Shown here: piece by piece, positions 1-8,134 of the stretch
Layout of the letters: every line of letters begins with the position of its first letter
Position numbering within the stretch: the first letter of the stretch is position 1
Virus record (IMG/VR): IMGVR_UViG_3300020167_000006
Coordinates: 1 to 24,863 of that record
Length of the DNA: 24,863 nucleotides
DNA from: a virus
Direction: 5' to 3' (one strand)
Program-made: the position numbers and the translations under genes
The notes under the pieces: generated by a model
Database searches by the model: none
Seen by the model: the letters and a program-made list of their open reading frames with translations, nothing else
What the model was told of the DNA's origin: nothing

Positions 1-141
1 ATCGTATTGTCGGCGCTGCTCAGCAATCGACGCGGCAGAGGCTTGTCCAGAGGCTTGAGCGGCAGTGTCAGCAGCGTTGGACGAGGATTCCGCGCCAAGC
101 AGCGAACTCCCTATGATTGCGGCTGGCAGCATCCATGGCAT
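1..141 (-). CDS. Phage virion-type protein, N-terminus only (cut by window edge)
   Basis: Only the first 47 codons are present; the frame is still open at base 1. The ATG at 141 follows the cupin stop by one base and has an AAGGAG ribosome site about 7 nt upstream, so the start is well supported. The visible part begins with a hydrophobic stretch (MPWMLPAAIIGSSLLG), then an Ala/Ser/Gln-rich helix ending in EQRRQYD. Many phage structural or DNA-ejection proteins start with a short hydrophobic segment followed by an Ala/Gln-rich helix of this kind. In P22-like phages the genes after the tail plug encode ejection proteins, which would fit. That role is inferred from position; the family cannot be named from 47 residues. 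Confidence 0.75.
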   Translation of the reverse strand, partial: MPWMLPAAIIGSSLLGAESSSNAADTAAQASGQASAASIAEQRRQYD

Positions 142-142
142 A

Positions 143-505
143 TCAGTTCTCCTTACGCAACGTCTGCGCGATAACTTTTACTTGTGATTCAATAGCCGGA
201 ACGATAAGCAAGCTGTCGATTTTGCTTTCGTCTACGCAATCTGTGGCGTGTATGCAGTACCAAATAACGTCCGTCAAGGATCTCACGCCGTGGTGCTGGT
301 TGGCCTTGATCGTAATGCAAGCTGGGGCCGTAATGACCTGAGTACCCGCTTCCGTGATCAGTTCAACCGATCCCTGCGCCAGAATGGACAGGTGGTCAAA
401 ATGATGGACATGCTGCACCAACCAATTCCCAGCGGGAATAATGGTTTCCTTGGCGTACACACCGCCGCCAAAGTGATGCCGAATCTCAGGTTCTATGAAA
501 CTCAC
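143..505 (-). CDS. Small cupin-fold protein, 120 aa
   Basis: A single-domain cupin. Motif 1 is seen as G26, H32, H34, H38 and G45, which matches the spacing G-X5-H-X-H-X3-E-X6-G except that His38 replaces the usual Glu. The second-motif histidine is H71 or H72 in the NQHHGV segment. This would make an all-His metal site in a beta-barrel. The start is GTG at 505, overlapping the upstream stop (GTGA), with GGAGG just upstream. Substrate and role are unknown. Cupins of this size occur as isolated genes in phage structural regions. It could be a virion enzyme, a host-surface or metabolite modifier, or a non-catalytic binding protein. Confidence 0.8.
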   Translation of the reverse strand: MSFIEPEIRHHFGGGVYAKETIIPAGNWLVQHVHHFDHLSILAQGSVELITEAGTQVITAPACITIKANQHHGVRSLTDVIWYCIHATDCVDESKIDSLLIVPAIESQVKVIAQTLRKEN

Positions 506-837
506 GACACCTCCCGCCCACTTGCACGAATGTTGATGGCCGTGGCCGTTCCAGCGATGGTGGAGATAAACCCGCTTGCCATCAGCACCTGGCCGACAAT
601 CTCGGGGAAAGTGTACACCTCAGACGCGGCCAGAGTCTTGGTCTTGGTGACCAAGTTTTGGTTGCCAGCCGTGTCTGCCGCCGTGACCAGGTTAACGCTC
701 AGGGTTGCAGCCGTTGCGCTGAAGTTGGTCGCCGTGAACTTGTCGATGATTGTGGTGACGTTGGTTGCGGTGTATTGGGTTACTTGAGTTGCTTCGGCTG
801 TTTTAGCCGGTATCAGCACTTTTACGGTTACGGTCAT
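502..837 (-). CDS. Small Thr/Ala-rich beta protein, 111 aa, unknown function
   Basis: ATG at 837 with an AGGGGC ribosome site; the stop overlaps the cupin start. The protein is rich in Thr, Ala and Val with alternating hydrophobic residues, which suggests beta-sandwich structure. It has no signal peptide, membrane segment or cysteines. Composition and size resemble the other small beta-rich proteins of this block (for example 8135-8560), so a virion accessory role is a reasonable guess. I do not recognise a named family. Confidence 0.7.
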   Translation of the reverse strand: MTVTVKVLIPAKTAEATQVTQYTATNVTTIIDKFTATNFSATAATLSVNLVTAADTAGNQNLVTKTKTLAASEVYTFPEIVGQVLMASGFISTIAGTATAINIRASGREVS

Positions 838-864
838 TTCAGTGCCCCTGTTTGTTAAGCACGA

Positions 865-930
865 CTAAGTGGTCAGCAAGTCAGCCGCTTGCAGCGCGAC
901 CAACATGATGATGTAAGTGATTGTGGTCAT
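865..930 (-). CDS. Candidate 21-residue hydrophobic micropeptide
   Basis: The ATG at 930 overlaps the stop of the preceding small gene (ATGA), a typical coupled arrangement. The peptide is mostly hydrophobic (TYIIMLVALQ core) with Ala-Asp-Leu-Leu-Thr-Thr at the end, long enough for at most one membrane crossing. It lacks the charged residues expected of a full holin. It may be a real membrane micropeptide or a degenerate remnant of a longer membrane protein. Confidence 0.35.
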   Translation of the reverse strand: MTTITYIIMLVALQAADLLTT

Positions 931-1088
931 GTGTTGGTTTCCACTTGTTCGTCAACGGCAATCTTTTGCGCGTCAACCTGCCCTTGTAGTTTGCCTATCA
1001 ATAGCGCCACATCCTTAAATGGCAAATCCGACAACGCACGGCCAATTAAATTGATTTCGGCCAATGAGACTTTAAGTTCATAGCTCAT
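927..1088 (-). CDS. Small phage protein, 53 aa, unknown function
   Basis: ATG at 1088, three bases after the tailspike stop, with a weak GGAT-type ribosome site inside the tailspike end. It reads as a small amphipathic helical protein: SYELKVSLAEINLIGRAL, then DLPFKDVALLIGKLQGQV and an acidic tail. The motif F-K-D-V-A-x-L-I-x-K-L-Q-x-Q is typical of small phage proteins in which a helix packs on itself, but no function is assigned. It is coupled to the micropeptide downstream and is too short for ordinary gene callers. Confidence 0.6.
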   Translation of the reverse strand: MSYELKVSLAEINLIGRALSDLPFKDVALLIGKLQGQVDAQKIAVDEQVETNT

Positions 1089-1091
1089 AAC

Positions 1092-2630
1092 TTATCCGTT
1101 GTAATAAGGAACAACAATTTTTGTAGTGCCCAAATAACCAATAAGGTATCCAAGTGGATTTGCCGTCAAAGCAGATGCAGCACCATTGGCGCCTATGGTG
1201 GCTTGCGTAGCTGCGCCAACGTTTAAATACCCACTCGCGGCAGCAGCCGGTGTCCCTTTGAACGTCATGCCAGCAGATGACAAACCGAGATACGTTGTCA
1301 TTACCTCACTACCGGGAGCAGCAAAAGCATCCGCTATTTGGAAGTTCAAAACGCCGTTTGTGTTTTCTATGTAAACGGCCCTTGAATTAACCCCATCTCC
1401 TATAGTTCGATACATACGGATAGATGGGTTAGAACTAGCCAAACCTGTTTTTATTTGAGTCGTGGTAAGCCAAGATAGGTCAGGCTTAATTGTCATCTGT
1501 CTAGCCATCATTTCTGAGGCGGCGGTGACTTGGAAAAATCCGTTCGATCCGTCACCCTGATAGTCGATAGCAAAATCAGAAACAGCACCCTGCGCTATTT
1601 TTAAGCCCCTGCGCCATTGGGTGGCTGTGCCACCCCCACTGATTACGTATATCGCAGCAGGGCCGACTTTATATAACCCTCCGGTGCTAATATAAAGACC
1701 GTAATGCGATTCTGCTGCTGTAGGATCCAGCGGGTCATCAGACTTCAAATTGTTGACATCTATTTCAAGTCCTATAGTCAGCGCCATTGCGTCTGCTGCG
1801 TTTTGCTGGACTACTAGATTTGCACCTTGCACCCCGTTGGTTCCACCACCACCAGTTTGACCTTGCCCGTATATGGCAACCCGGTGCGTAATGTTTGTTC
1901 CGTCACCTCCTTTAGCAAAAAAGCAATTCATAAACTGAGCATAGGTTGCCAAGCTAGCCGGGACATTAGCCGCCTGTTTTAAATTGGCGATGTACACCTG
2001 TGAAGCATTTATATTACCTGTCCACGTAATCGTTTGTGCCGCTACGGGTGACAGAATTGCCCCCGGCTCGTAAATAATTTCTATGTTTTCTGGTATTGTT
2101 AAATTTGTCCCGAACTTATACGCTGCTCCTGTGTAGGGGAAAATAAGACGCTTACCCGCTGCCGCCGTTAGTGCTAAAACAATAGCTGCGTAATCATCGG
2201 TTACACCATCACCAACAGCGCCAAAGTCCTGAACGCTCACACTCTCACGCAGCTTCGCTTGCACCGTGGTGGCGACTGCTCCTGAACCTGCGGGGTCATA
2301 TTCAACATTAACAGCATTTGATGTAATGCCAGTGCCGTTAATGCCGGTAATGTTGTCCCACGTTGCAATAAGCACGTCGGTTGACGTAAATAACGAAAAC
2401 TTATAGTTTTCGCCCGCGGTCAACCAAATTTCTCCGGTAGCAACCCGGCCAGCCGAATTAAGAATAATTGGGTTTGTGTGCGGGGTAGCGCCTGACGCGC
2501 TAGTGTAGGCGGCTTGCGGAGTGGTTGTTCCCGCAGCGTAAGAATACAACTTGCCACCCGACAAAATAACGCCGTTGTTGTCAAAAAATTGTTGCCCGGC
2601 GCCAGCAAGTGCGGAAAGATTTACGCTCAT
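1092..2630 (-). CDS. Tailspike with virion-binding N-terminus and beta-helix, 512 aa
   Basis: Receptor-binding and probably glycan-degrading tailspike. Residues about 12-97 form the widespread phage adhesin N-terminal module (FFDNNG, GGKLYSYAAGTTTPQ, NSAGRVATGEIWL, WDNITGI) that attaches spikes to the virion. Residues 131-150 carry the pectate-lyase-type entry to a right-handed beta-helix (VSVQDFGAVGDGVTDD). The middle is Gly/Asn/Thr-rich, as expected of a parallel beta-helix. The last residues (KIVVPYYNG) match a C-terminal tail common in phage fibre proteins. ATG at 2630 with AAGGAAAC upstream. Catalytic residues cannot be assigned by eye. The central part is visibly more AT-rich than neighbouring genes, which suggests exchange of the receptor-binding part. 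Confidence 0.88.
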   Translation of the reverse strand: MSVNLSALAGAGQQFFDNNGVILSGGKLYSYAAGTTTPQAAYTSASGATPHTNPIILNSAGRVATGEIWLTAGENYKFSLFTSTDVLIATWDNITGINGTGITSNAVNVEYDPAGSGAVATTVQAKLRESVSVQDFGAVGDGVTDDYAAIVLALTAAAGKRLIFPYTGAAYKFGTNLTIPENIEIIYEPGAILSPVAAQTITWTGNINASQVYIANLKQAANVPASLATYAQFMNCFFAKGGDGTNITHRVAIYGQGQTGGGGTNGVQGANLVVQQNAADAMALTIGLEIDVNNLKSDDPLDPTAAESHYGLYISTGGLYKVGPAAIYVISGGGTATQWRRGLKIAQGAVSDFAIDYQGDGSNGFFQVTAASEMMARQMTIKPDLSWLTTTQIKTGLASSNPSIRMYRTIGDGVNSRAVYIENTNGVLNFQIADAFAAPGSEVMTTYLGLSSAGMTFKGTPAAAASGYLNVGAATQATIGANGAASALTANPLGYLIGYLGTTKIVVPYYNG

Positions 2631-2641
2631 GTTTGTTTCCT

Positions 2642-4591
2642 TTATTTTGCTTCTAGTCTAGCAGACAGCTTTTCAATTGTTGCTAACGCTTTTTGTAGTG
2701 ACATAACCGTTATTGCAAGCACCGACCTGTCGTAATACCCCCAGGGCTTACCTTCTTCTGGTTCAGGTGCCGCTTCTGGCCCAATAGCTGCATTGACGTT
2801 TTGCGCGTAGAAACCAAGCTGCCGGTCTGCACCAAATGTTTTTTTCTTTTCGTCGTTGTAATACCAGTATCCCGGCTCCAACTTTTTAAGCATTGCATCG
2901 GGGTCGGTTGGAACACCGTCTTTTGTTTTCCACGTTTCATCAGATACCGATGAAATAACACCCGCAGCGGAAAATGTTGCAGCGCCAGCGCCGTAATTTG
3001 AGAATGTGACAACGCCCGTTGCGCTCAGCGCCCCGGTGACGGCGAGGCCGGTGTTGGAAACGCGAGCAACTTCTGTCGTGTTGACCCCCAGTATCAACGG
3101 GTCTGCCGCGCCTTGCGTAGTAACCCACAGTTGAGCAGCGGTGTGGTTTCTGTATATCGCCCCCTTGTTGCTGCCAGACAACTGAAAGTAGATGGATGAA
3201 TACCCACTTGCATTTGTGGAGTTGACCAAAAAGTTATTGTTGTCGGAATTCCCGGTAATTGCACCCGTCGCACTTACCAAAGTAAACGCACCCGTAGCCG
3301 GGGTAGTAGCGCCAACCGTTCCGTTGATGTTGATCGACGCTGTGCCGGTCAGGTTGGTGACGGTTCCACTGGACGGTGTGCCAAGTGCGCCGCCGTTCAC
3401 CACAAACGCGCCAGCCGTTCCGGTATTGACCCCGAGCGCGGTAACAACACCCGTTCCAGTAGTTATGGTAGACGGAGCGACACCAGCACCACCGCCCTGC
3501 ACCAGCGCACCCGCTGCAAGAGCAGCAGACGTAGCCCAGGTTGACGCGCTGGAGAAGTAAGGTATGCCACCACTTGTCCCGGCAACAGTCAGCGCGGGAG
3601 TTGTGGTAGCCGTTGCAACGGTGATAATCCCGCCAGTAAAGCTGACGCTGGTAACGCTGCCGCTGCCCTTGTTGTTGAACGTAGTCCAATCCGTGCTGGT
3701 CAGGTAGCCGTTGACCGACGTTGTGGCGGCGGGCATTGAAATGGCCGGTGTCGCCCCTCCAGAGGACACAACGGGGGCCGTTCCGGTCACGCTGGTCACC
3801 GTGCCGCCCGATCCGGTCGCAGATAGCGTTCCAGCGGCAAAGGACACGCCAGTGCCGATAGTGACGTTGCTGAACCCGCCAGACCCGTTGCCGTACAGAA
3901 TTGATGCGCCGCTGGTCGCGGGGGCGTAGTCGGTGCCGGATGCCGCTGCGCTGATCGCCGTGCCGTTGCCTTTAAGCAGGCCGGTAACGGTTGTAGAGAG
4001 CGTGATCGCCGGGGTCGTTGTCGCAGTCGCCACCGTCCCCGCCAGCCCGTTGGCGGACACCACAGACACGCCCGTAACGGTTCCGCCCCCATCGGTAGAC
4101 CATGTAGGCGTTCCAGCGCCGCCGCTAACCAAAACTTGGCCGACTGTTCCAGCCGGGCTAACCGCCAACGCGGATCCGGTGCCGTAAGTTATACCGCCCG
4201 CTGTTGGGCTACCGTCAAGGTTGTAGTTGGCGATGGTGCCGGTCTGCACAATTGGATTAAGGTACGCGCCTTGAATCGCCGCCTCAGCATTGTCAAACCG
4301 CGCCATCATTGACATCAGTTGCGCTGCGTCTAGGGTAGCAAGAAAGTCACCCGATTGATCCTCGTACTGCGGGGCGATGTTCTGGTTGATCTGGATTAGC
4401 AACTCGGCCAAGTCGGGCTGGTTAGGCGGCCCAATCTGCAAGTCATCAAGCGTAGTAGGGTTGTTGCCGCTGCCGGTTAGGATAAACAGGTTGAGAAAGA
4501 ACCGATACCATTCCCGCGCCATGAGGCCGGTGCGTTCGTCAATGAACGGCACCCGAGGCGCGGGGATGTTGGTGATGTTAAGGTTTGCCAC
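2642..4591 (-). CDS. Tail fibre with C-terminal S74 intramolecular chaperone, 649 aa
   Basis: Long fibre. The N-terminus (about 1-110: PRVPFIDERTGL, REWYRFFLNLF) is a conserved phage module thought to anchor the fibre to the virion. About 110-540 is a repetitive Gly/Thr/Ser/Val shaft (GTVTSVTGTAPVVSSGG-type units). The last 100 residues are a peptidase S74 domain beginning at Ser550 (SDETWK, then LEPGYWYYND, GFYAQNV, YDRSVLAITVMSLQ). In this family the domain trimerises the fibre and then cuts itself off at that Ser using a nearby Lys; S550 and K555 fit. GTG start at 4591 overlaps the stop of the gene before it (TAGTG) with no strong ribosome site, so translation is probably coupled. Confidence 0.88.
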   Translation of the reverse strand: MANLNITNIPAPRVPFIDERTGLMAREWYRFFLNLFILTGSGNNPTTLDDLQIGPPNQPDLAELLIQINQNIAPQYEDQSGDFLATLDAAQLMSMMARFDNAEAAIQGAYLNPIVQTGTIANYNLDGSPTAGGITYGTGSALAVSPAGTVGQVLVSGGAGTPTWSTDGGGTVTGVSVVSANGLAGTVATATTTPAITLSTTVTGLLKGNGTAISAAASGTDYAPATSGASILYGNGSGGFSNVTIGTGVSFAAGTLSATGSGGTVTSVTGTAPVVSSGGATPAISMPAATTSVNGYLTSTDWTTFNNKGSGSVTSVSFTGGIITVATATTTPALTVAGTSGGIPYFSSASTWATSAALAAGALVQGGGAGVAPSTITTGTGVVTALGVNTGTAGAFVVNGGALGTPSSGTVTNLTGTASININGTVGATTPATGAFTLVSATGAITGNSDNNNFLVNSTNASGYSSIYFQLSGSNKGAIYRNHTAAQLWVTTQGAADPLILGVNTTEVARVSNTGLAVTGALSATGVVTFSNYGAGAATFSAAGVISSVSDETWKTKDGVPTDPDAMLKKLEPGYWYYNDEKKKTFGADRQLGFYAQNVNAAIGPEAAPEPEEGKPWGYYDRSVLAITVMSLQKALATIEKLSARLEAK

Positions 4592-6228
4592 TAGCTACCC
4601 GTTGGGGTAACAAACAGTTCAGCGCCCATGATGGCGATCTTGACAGGATCTGTAGCCGACAACTCGTACACGCGGTCGCGGATCTTCTCGGTCATGCCCA
4701 ACCGCCGCCAGATGGTGCGATAGCCGTAATTGCCAATCGCGCCCATCGACTTCCAATGCTCGTTTGACCAGGTATGCCCCGCATCGTCCGACCAGCGCAG
4801 CATGACCTGCGGATCGTAACCCGGCGCGGCGGCGTAGGCTTCGGTTTCCAGCGCATAGCCGTTGTAGTCCTCGGCAGGCTGCACTTGGGTCACCAACGGC
4901 TCGTTACCGTCACCGACCTCGGTAACTAATTGGTCACCGGCTTGCGTAACCAGATAGCCCTGCACAAACTCGGCCACAATGATGTCGCCCGCTTCGGTGG
5001 CGAGGTCTTCGGCATCGTAAGCGGGATAGGCATTTAGGCCAACACCCGTTTCTGCATCCAATTGAAGCGAATGGTGCGCGGTGCGCTTGAGGTTGTTCTG
5101 CCCCGTAGCAAGCGCCCGCCACGACCGTAGCCACTTCTGGATCTGGCCGTCGTCAGCGTAGACATCAAGATCAAAGGCGTACAGTCGCCCATCGGAGTAA
5201 TCGCCCACCACAATCTCGTCGTTGAACGACATCTGGCAGTTGCTGCGGTGCCGCGTAAACTGTCCGCCGGCAAACCCAGCGCGTTCATGCCACAACTGGG
5301 TTGAAACGTCATACACCCAAGTAGCCTCAGCCGACGGGAAGACCAACACATAGAACGGATGGCCGTCCTGCTGGTAGGTGTATCCAATGGCATCTGTGAT
5401 GTCGCCATAGCCCTGAATAGCGTACTCCACCGCGTTGGTAGAGAGTCGGGCGGGCGTGTAGCCGTTGGCCCGATAGACAATCCCGCGCCCCCGAGCGTCT
5501 GAGCCTAGCCAGAACACGCTGTTGTCCAGTTTCGCTACAGAGTACGCGGCCTCGCACCCAACTTCCATGAACGCGCCTTGAATCCGCGCCATCGGGAAGT
5601 CCGGCGTTCCCGCGTCATACCAGACCTCAACGCTGGTGGTGCCAAACAGGAAAATCTCTCGGTGATCTACAATCAGAGCCACCACGTTGTCGGGGTAGCC
5701 TTCTGCGCTGGCAAAGTCCAGCGGGTCAATTAGCGTTCCTTCCAGCAAGCTGGTGACCCAGAACTTCTGGCTGTTTGGCTCAGTAAACACAAAGTAGCCA
5801 TCCAGATACCCGACCGATCCAGCACCGGGGAAATCCGTGTCAGTAATCTGGGCAAACACGCTTGTCGAAGTGTTGTAGATAAACCCGTCAGGGTTGCAAG
5901 CGATGAATATCTGCGTCCCGTTGTCTGCCATGCTGACCGGGCCTGTACCAGACACGGTGCCCAGCAAGGTGGCTGCGTAGCTTGTAGACAGGCTGTAAAA
6001 CTCGCTGCCCGACACCACATACGCAACGCCATTGGTGACCCACAGGCCGCGTATAGGGCCGTTGCCGACAGTTGCAAGCACCCGAAGGCCGGGACACCGC
6101 AGCAGGAAGCCCGCCTCTTTTCCGCCGCTGCCCTCTGGAATAGCTTCGGGGAACAGGTTGACCATGCGGTTGTCTGCCGCATTGATCGACCGAGCAACGT
6201 AACTTCCGCCGAGGATGGGCGTTTTCAA
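4591..6228 (-). CDS. P22 gp10-like tail hub / packaged-DNA stabilisation protein, 545 aa
   Basis: Recognised as the P22 gp10-type plug family. The N-terminus reads TPILGGSYVARSINAAD, then VNLFPEAIPEG and CPGLRVLATV, followed by repeated short beta-blades (VTNGVAYVVSGSEFY; VDHREIFLFGTTSVEVWYD; SDARGRGIVYRANGYTP; SCQMSFNDEIVVGDYSDGRLYAFD). In P22 this protein forms a ring under the gp4 connector and keeps packaged DNA from leaking. The C-terminus (DPQVMLRWSDDAGHTWSNEH, IWRRLGMTEKIRDRVYE) is the conserved end of the family. The start is TTG at 6228, directly abutting the upstream TAA. No in-frame ATG lies near, and the conserved N-terminus starts here. It sits between a fibre-like gene and the S74 fibre. 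Confidence 0.87.
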   Translation of the reverse strand: MKTPILGGSYVARSINAADNRMVNLFPEAIPEGSGGKEAGFLLRCPGLRVLATVGNGPIRGLWVTNGVAYVVSGSEFYSLSTSYAATLLGTVSGTGPVSMADNGTQIFIACNPDGFIYNTSTSVFAQITDTDFPGAGSVGYLDGYFVFTEPNSQKFWVTSLLEGTLIDPLDFASAEGYPDNVVALIVDHREIFLFGTTSVEVWYDAGTPDFPMARIQGAFMEVGCEAAYSVAKLDNSVFWLGSDARGRGIVYRANGYTPARLSTNAVEYAIQGYGDITDAIGYTYQQDGHPFYVLVFPSAEATWVYDVSTQLWHERAGFAGGQFTRHRSNCQMSFNDEIVVGDYSDGRLYAFDLDVYADDGQIQKWLRSWRALATGQNNLKRTAHHSLQLDAETGVGLNAYPAYDAEDLATEAGDIIVAEFVQGYLVTQAGDQLVTEVGDGNEPLVTQVQPAEDYNGYALETEAYAAAPGYDPQVMLRWSDDAGHTWSNEHWKSMGAIGNYGYRTIWRRLGMTEKIRDRVYELSATDPVKIAIMGAELFVTPTGS

Positions 6229-7191
6229 TTACGCCGTGACCGCTTTAATGACCGCGAAAGCGATCACAATTGCTTCGCTCAACGAACCTGCGGTAATATT
6301 CCGCACGTTGATGCTGGCCGAACCCGCCGCAGATTGAGCATTGAGAAGGTACGAACCGGCAGTGCCTGCGCTGATATGGTTCATTATCAGAATGTCACCA
6401 GCCTCAATGACCGTGTTGGTGAGCGTAAAGCTGACGGTGGTATCTGAAGCAAGCGCCGCCGCGTTCAGCGTAATCTGGCCGGTTGATTTGCTTAACGTCA
6501 CGCCGGTTGCCTTGCTAGTCGCTTGGGTAACCGTTCCACCAGCGCCGGTTGCATAGCCTTGTTTTCCGGTGCTACTCAACGTCCCCGTTACCGCGACGCC
6601 GGTCGAACTGAAATCAGCAACAAGCGACGTTGCGCCACCCATACTGTTTACGTGAATAGTGAACTTTGATGCCAGCGTGCCGTGAAATTGGTTAATCCTG
6701 TATTCAGCACCTGACGCGGCATACAGTTGTCGAGTTTCGGCGGTTGCGGTAGCGTTGGATGTGATAATCGGTATATCGGAAGTCGGAGTTAAGCTACTCG
6801 CACTCAGCGCCCCAGTGACCGTTAGGCTTGTTCCTGTGGCTGCTCCAATGTTGGGCGTCACCAATGTTGGCGTATTGGCAAATACATTTGCGCCTGTCCC
6901 TGTCTCGTCCGTTAAGGCTGCGGCAAGATTTGCGCTTGATGGCGTTGCCAGAAAGGTTGCCACACTTGCACCCAATCCAGACACGCCCGTTGCAATCGGC
7001 AATCCGGTGCAATTGGTCAATGTTCCAGAGGTCGGTGTGCCGAGGATCGGCGTAACAAACGTCGGGCTGGTAAACAGCTTGGTGACCGACAGTTGTTTTG
7101 TCGTGCTGGTTGTTGCTTGCACAATCGGCAGCACATCGGCGCCAGCTTGCGAAGCGGCAACGGGGAGAGCAGAAATTGCGATATTAGCCAT
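6229..7191 (-). CDS. Fibre-like virion protein, 320 aa
   Basis: The N-terminus has the pattern ANIAISALPVAASQAGADVLPIVQ...TKQLSVTKLF, a motif found at the start of many phage fibre-like proteins. The middle carries Thr/Gly/Ala fibre repeats (TPNIGAATGTSLTVTGALSA). The last 105 residues form a compact module ending INVRNITAGSLSEAIVIAFAVI that recurs in the protein at 17948-18361. I chose ATG at 7191, one base after the gp4-like stop. A GTG 15 bases further upstream is possible but overlaps that gene. It lies between the connector and the plug genes, so it is probably part of the tail or a decoration. Confidence 0.75.
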   Translation of the reverse strand: MANIAISALPVAASQAGADVLPIVQATTSTTKQLSVTKLFTSPTFVTPILGTPTSGTLTNCTGLPIATGVSGLGASVATFLATPSSANLAAALTDETGTGANVFANTPTLVTPNIGAATGTSLTVTGALSASSLTPTSDIPIITSNATATAETRQLYAASGAEYRINQFHGTLASKFTIHVNSMGGATSLVADFSSTGVAVTGTLSSTGKQGYATGAGGTVTQATSKATGVTLSKSTGQITLNAAALASDTTVSFTLTNTVIEAGDILIMNHISAGTAGSYLLNAQSAAGSASINVRNITAGSLSEAIVIAFAVIKAVTA

Positions 7192-7192
7192 G

Positions 7193-7906
7193 TTAGTAAT
7201 TCCCACTAAATATGTTAAACCTCTGGCGGGTTGCCACGATGCTGTACGGCAAACTCATTACATCGTCAGGGTTGTTGATCCGCTTGATGTTGCGCTTGGA
7301 AGCCATTGCAATCCGTTGCACCGTGGCCGGTGGCTCCACGCCAAACTCGGCAGCAATCTCACACGCAAGGTTGAACCGGAACGCACGAAGGTAGCCGGGC
7401 GGAATGACCAAAACCGTTGCCAGAGTCGCTGGCTCAACCAACTCGGTAACGCTGATGAAGTGCCACTCCAGCGCCTTGGTCGGCACGGGGTAGATGTACA
7501 TGTCCATATTGGGCATGTCCATGTTTACCCAGATCACCTGCGGATACGTTGAGGTCACCGTCTTGACCGCGATCCCATCGTACTGCTGCTGATTGATAAT
7601 CTTGATGCCAAAACTGATGTTGTTGGCTGGATCTCGAAAGTACGTTGCGTCATCCAGCAACACCGGACGGTTGCCCACAAAATCGCCGGTTGGGCCTATC
7701 GTGCGGCTTTTTTGATTCGCAGGCCAGGTAAACATTTGGTCTTGCGTTGAAAACACCGACAGGCGTTCAGCCGACCAGCTATCTAGCATCTGGTTCATCG
7801 CGGTCAACGCATCGGCTGACGTTTCTGACGATGGCGTTTCGCCTTCGGCCAATTGACCGATAAGGCGCAACGCTCCGTTGATCTGGTCGCCAGCGGAAGT
7901 GGTCAT
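7193..7906 (-). CDS. P22 gp4-like head-tail connector (tail accessory) protein, 237 aa
   Basis: Recognised by the gp4-type N-terminal helical pattern: DQINGALRLIGQLAEGETPS, then DALTAMNQMLDSWSAERL, and a C-terminal helix IPPGYLRAFRFNLACEIAAEFG near residue 165-190. In P22, gp4 binds the portal from below and starts tail assembly; some gp4 proteins also have muramidase activity, which cannot be judged here. P22 gp4 is about 166 residues, so this one is longer, with an inserted beta region (about 60-150). ATG at 7906 overlaps the upstream stop (ATGA). Position directly after head genes and before the gp10-like gene is as in P22. Confidence 0.85.
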   Translation of the reverse strand: MTTSAGDQINGALRLIGQLAEGETPSSETSADALTAMNQMLDSWSAERLSVFSTQDQMFTWPANQKSRTIGPTGDFVGNRPVLLDDATYFRDPANNISFGIKIINQQQYDGIAVKTVTSTYPQVIWVNMDMPNMDMYIYPVPTKALEWHFISVTELVEPATLATVLVIPPGYLRAFRFNLACEIAAEFGVEPPATVQRIAMASKRNIKRINNPDDVMSLPYSIVATRQRFNIFSGNY

Positions 7907-8088
7907 GCCGCAAGTTCCTTACGCGGTCGCCCGCGAGGTTTAGCCAATTCGTTCAGGACAGGTTCGCTGGGTGTCAGCAACGCACCTACGTCATAGCGTT
8001 CCCAACCGTTTTTTTCGTCAGCCTCGGCCTCAACTTCAGCAATAGCGACCTTGGTGCCGTGAACGGGATGCCGCATGTAGATGACCAT
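7903..8088 (-). CDS. Small protein with C-terminal AT-hook-like motif, 61 aa
   Basis: ATG at 8088 has GGAGAAG about 5 nt upstream; an earlier in-frame TTG at 8100 lies on the ribosome site and is rejected. The N-terminus (MVIYMRHPVHGTKVAIAEVEAE) looks beta-strand rich and the middle is acidic. The end, KPRGRPRKELAA, contains the GRPRK core of an AT-hook, which binds the minor groove of AT-rich DNA. Small proteins of this shape are frequent between coat and connector genes of podoviruses. Whether this tail contacts packaged DNA or another virion protein is inference. The stop overlaps the gp4-like start. Confidence 0.72.
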   Translation of the reverse strand: MVIYMRHPVHGTKVAIAEVEAEADEKNGWERYDVGALLTPSEPVLNELAKPRGRPRKELAA

Positions 8089-8102
8089 ATGCTTCTCCAA
8101 AT

Positions 8103-8128
8103 CCCGCCCCCTATTGCTAAGGGGCGGG
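8103..8128 (-). terminator. Hairpin terminator after the 141-aa gene
   Basis: Perfect 8-bp GC-only stem (CCCGCCCC at 8103-8110, GGGGCGGG at 8121-8128) with a 10-nt loop. On the leftward transcript it sits 6 nt after the 141-aa gene's stop and is followed by ATTTGG, so the U-tract is weak. It may act as a partial terminator or an mRNA stabiliser between head and tail genes. Confidence 0.55.
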
Positions 8129-8134
8129 TGTTAC

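Noticed and set aside
1092-2630. Prophage insertion or transposon from the AT-rich tailspike
   Set aside because: No transposase, inverted repeats or target duplication; the gene is intact and in place. Composition fits exchange of a receptor-binding domain.
3192-4187. Several + strand frames rich in Val/Ala/Pro
   Set aside because: Antisense of the Thr/Gly repeats of the S74 fibre.
6755-7552. 265-codon open frame on the + strand
   Set aside because: Antisense to the fibre-like and gp4-like genes, both supported by motifs; no start signals.
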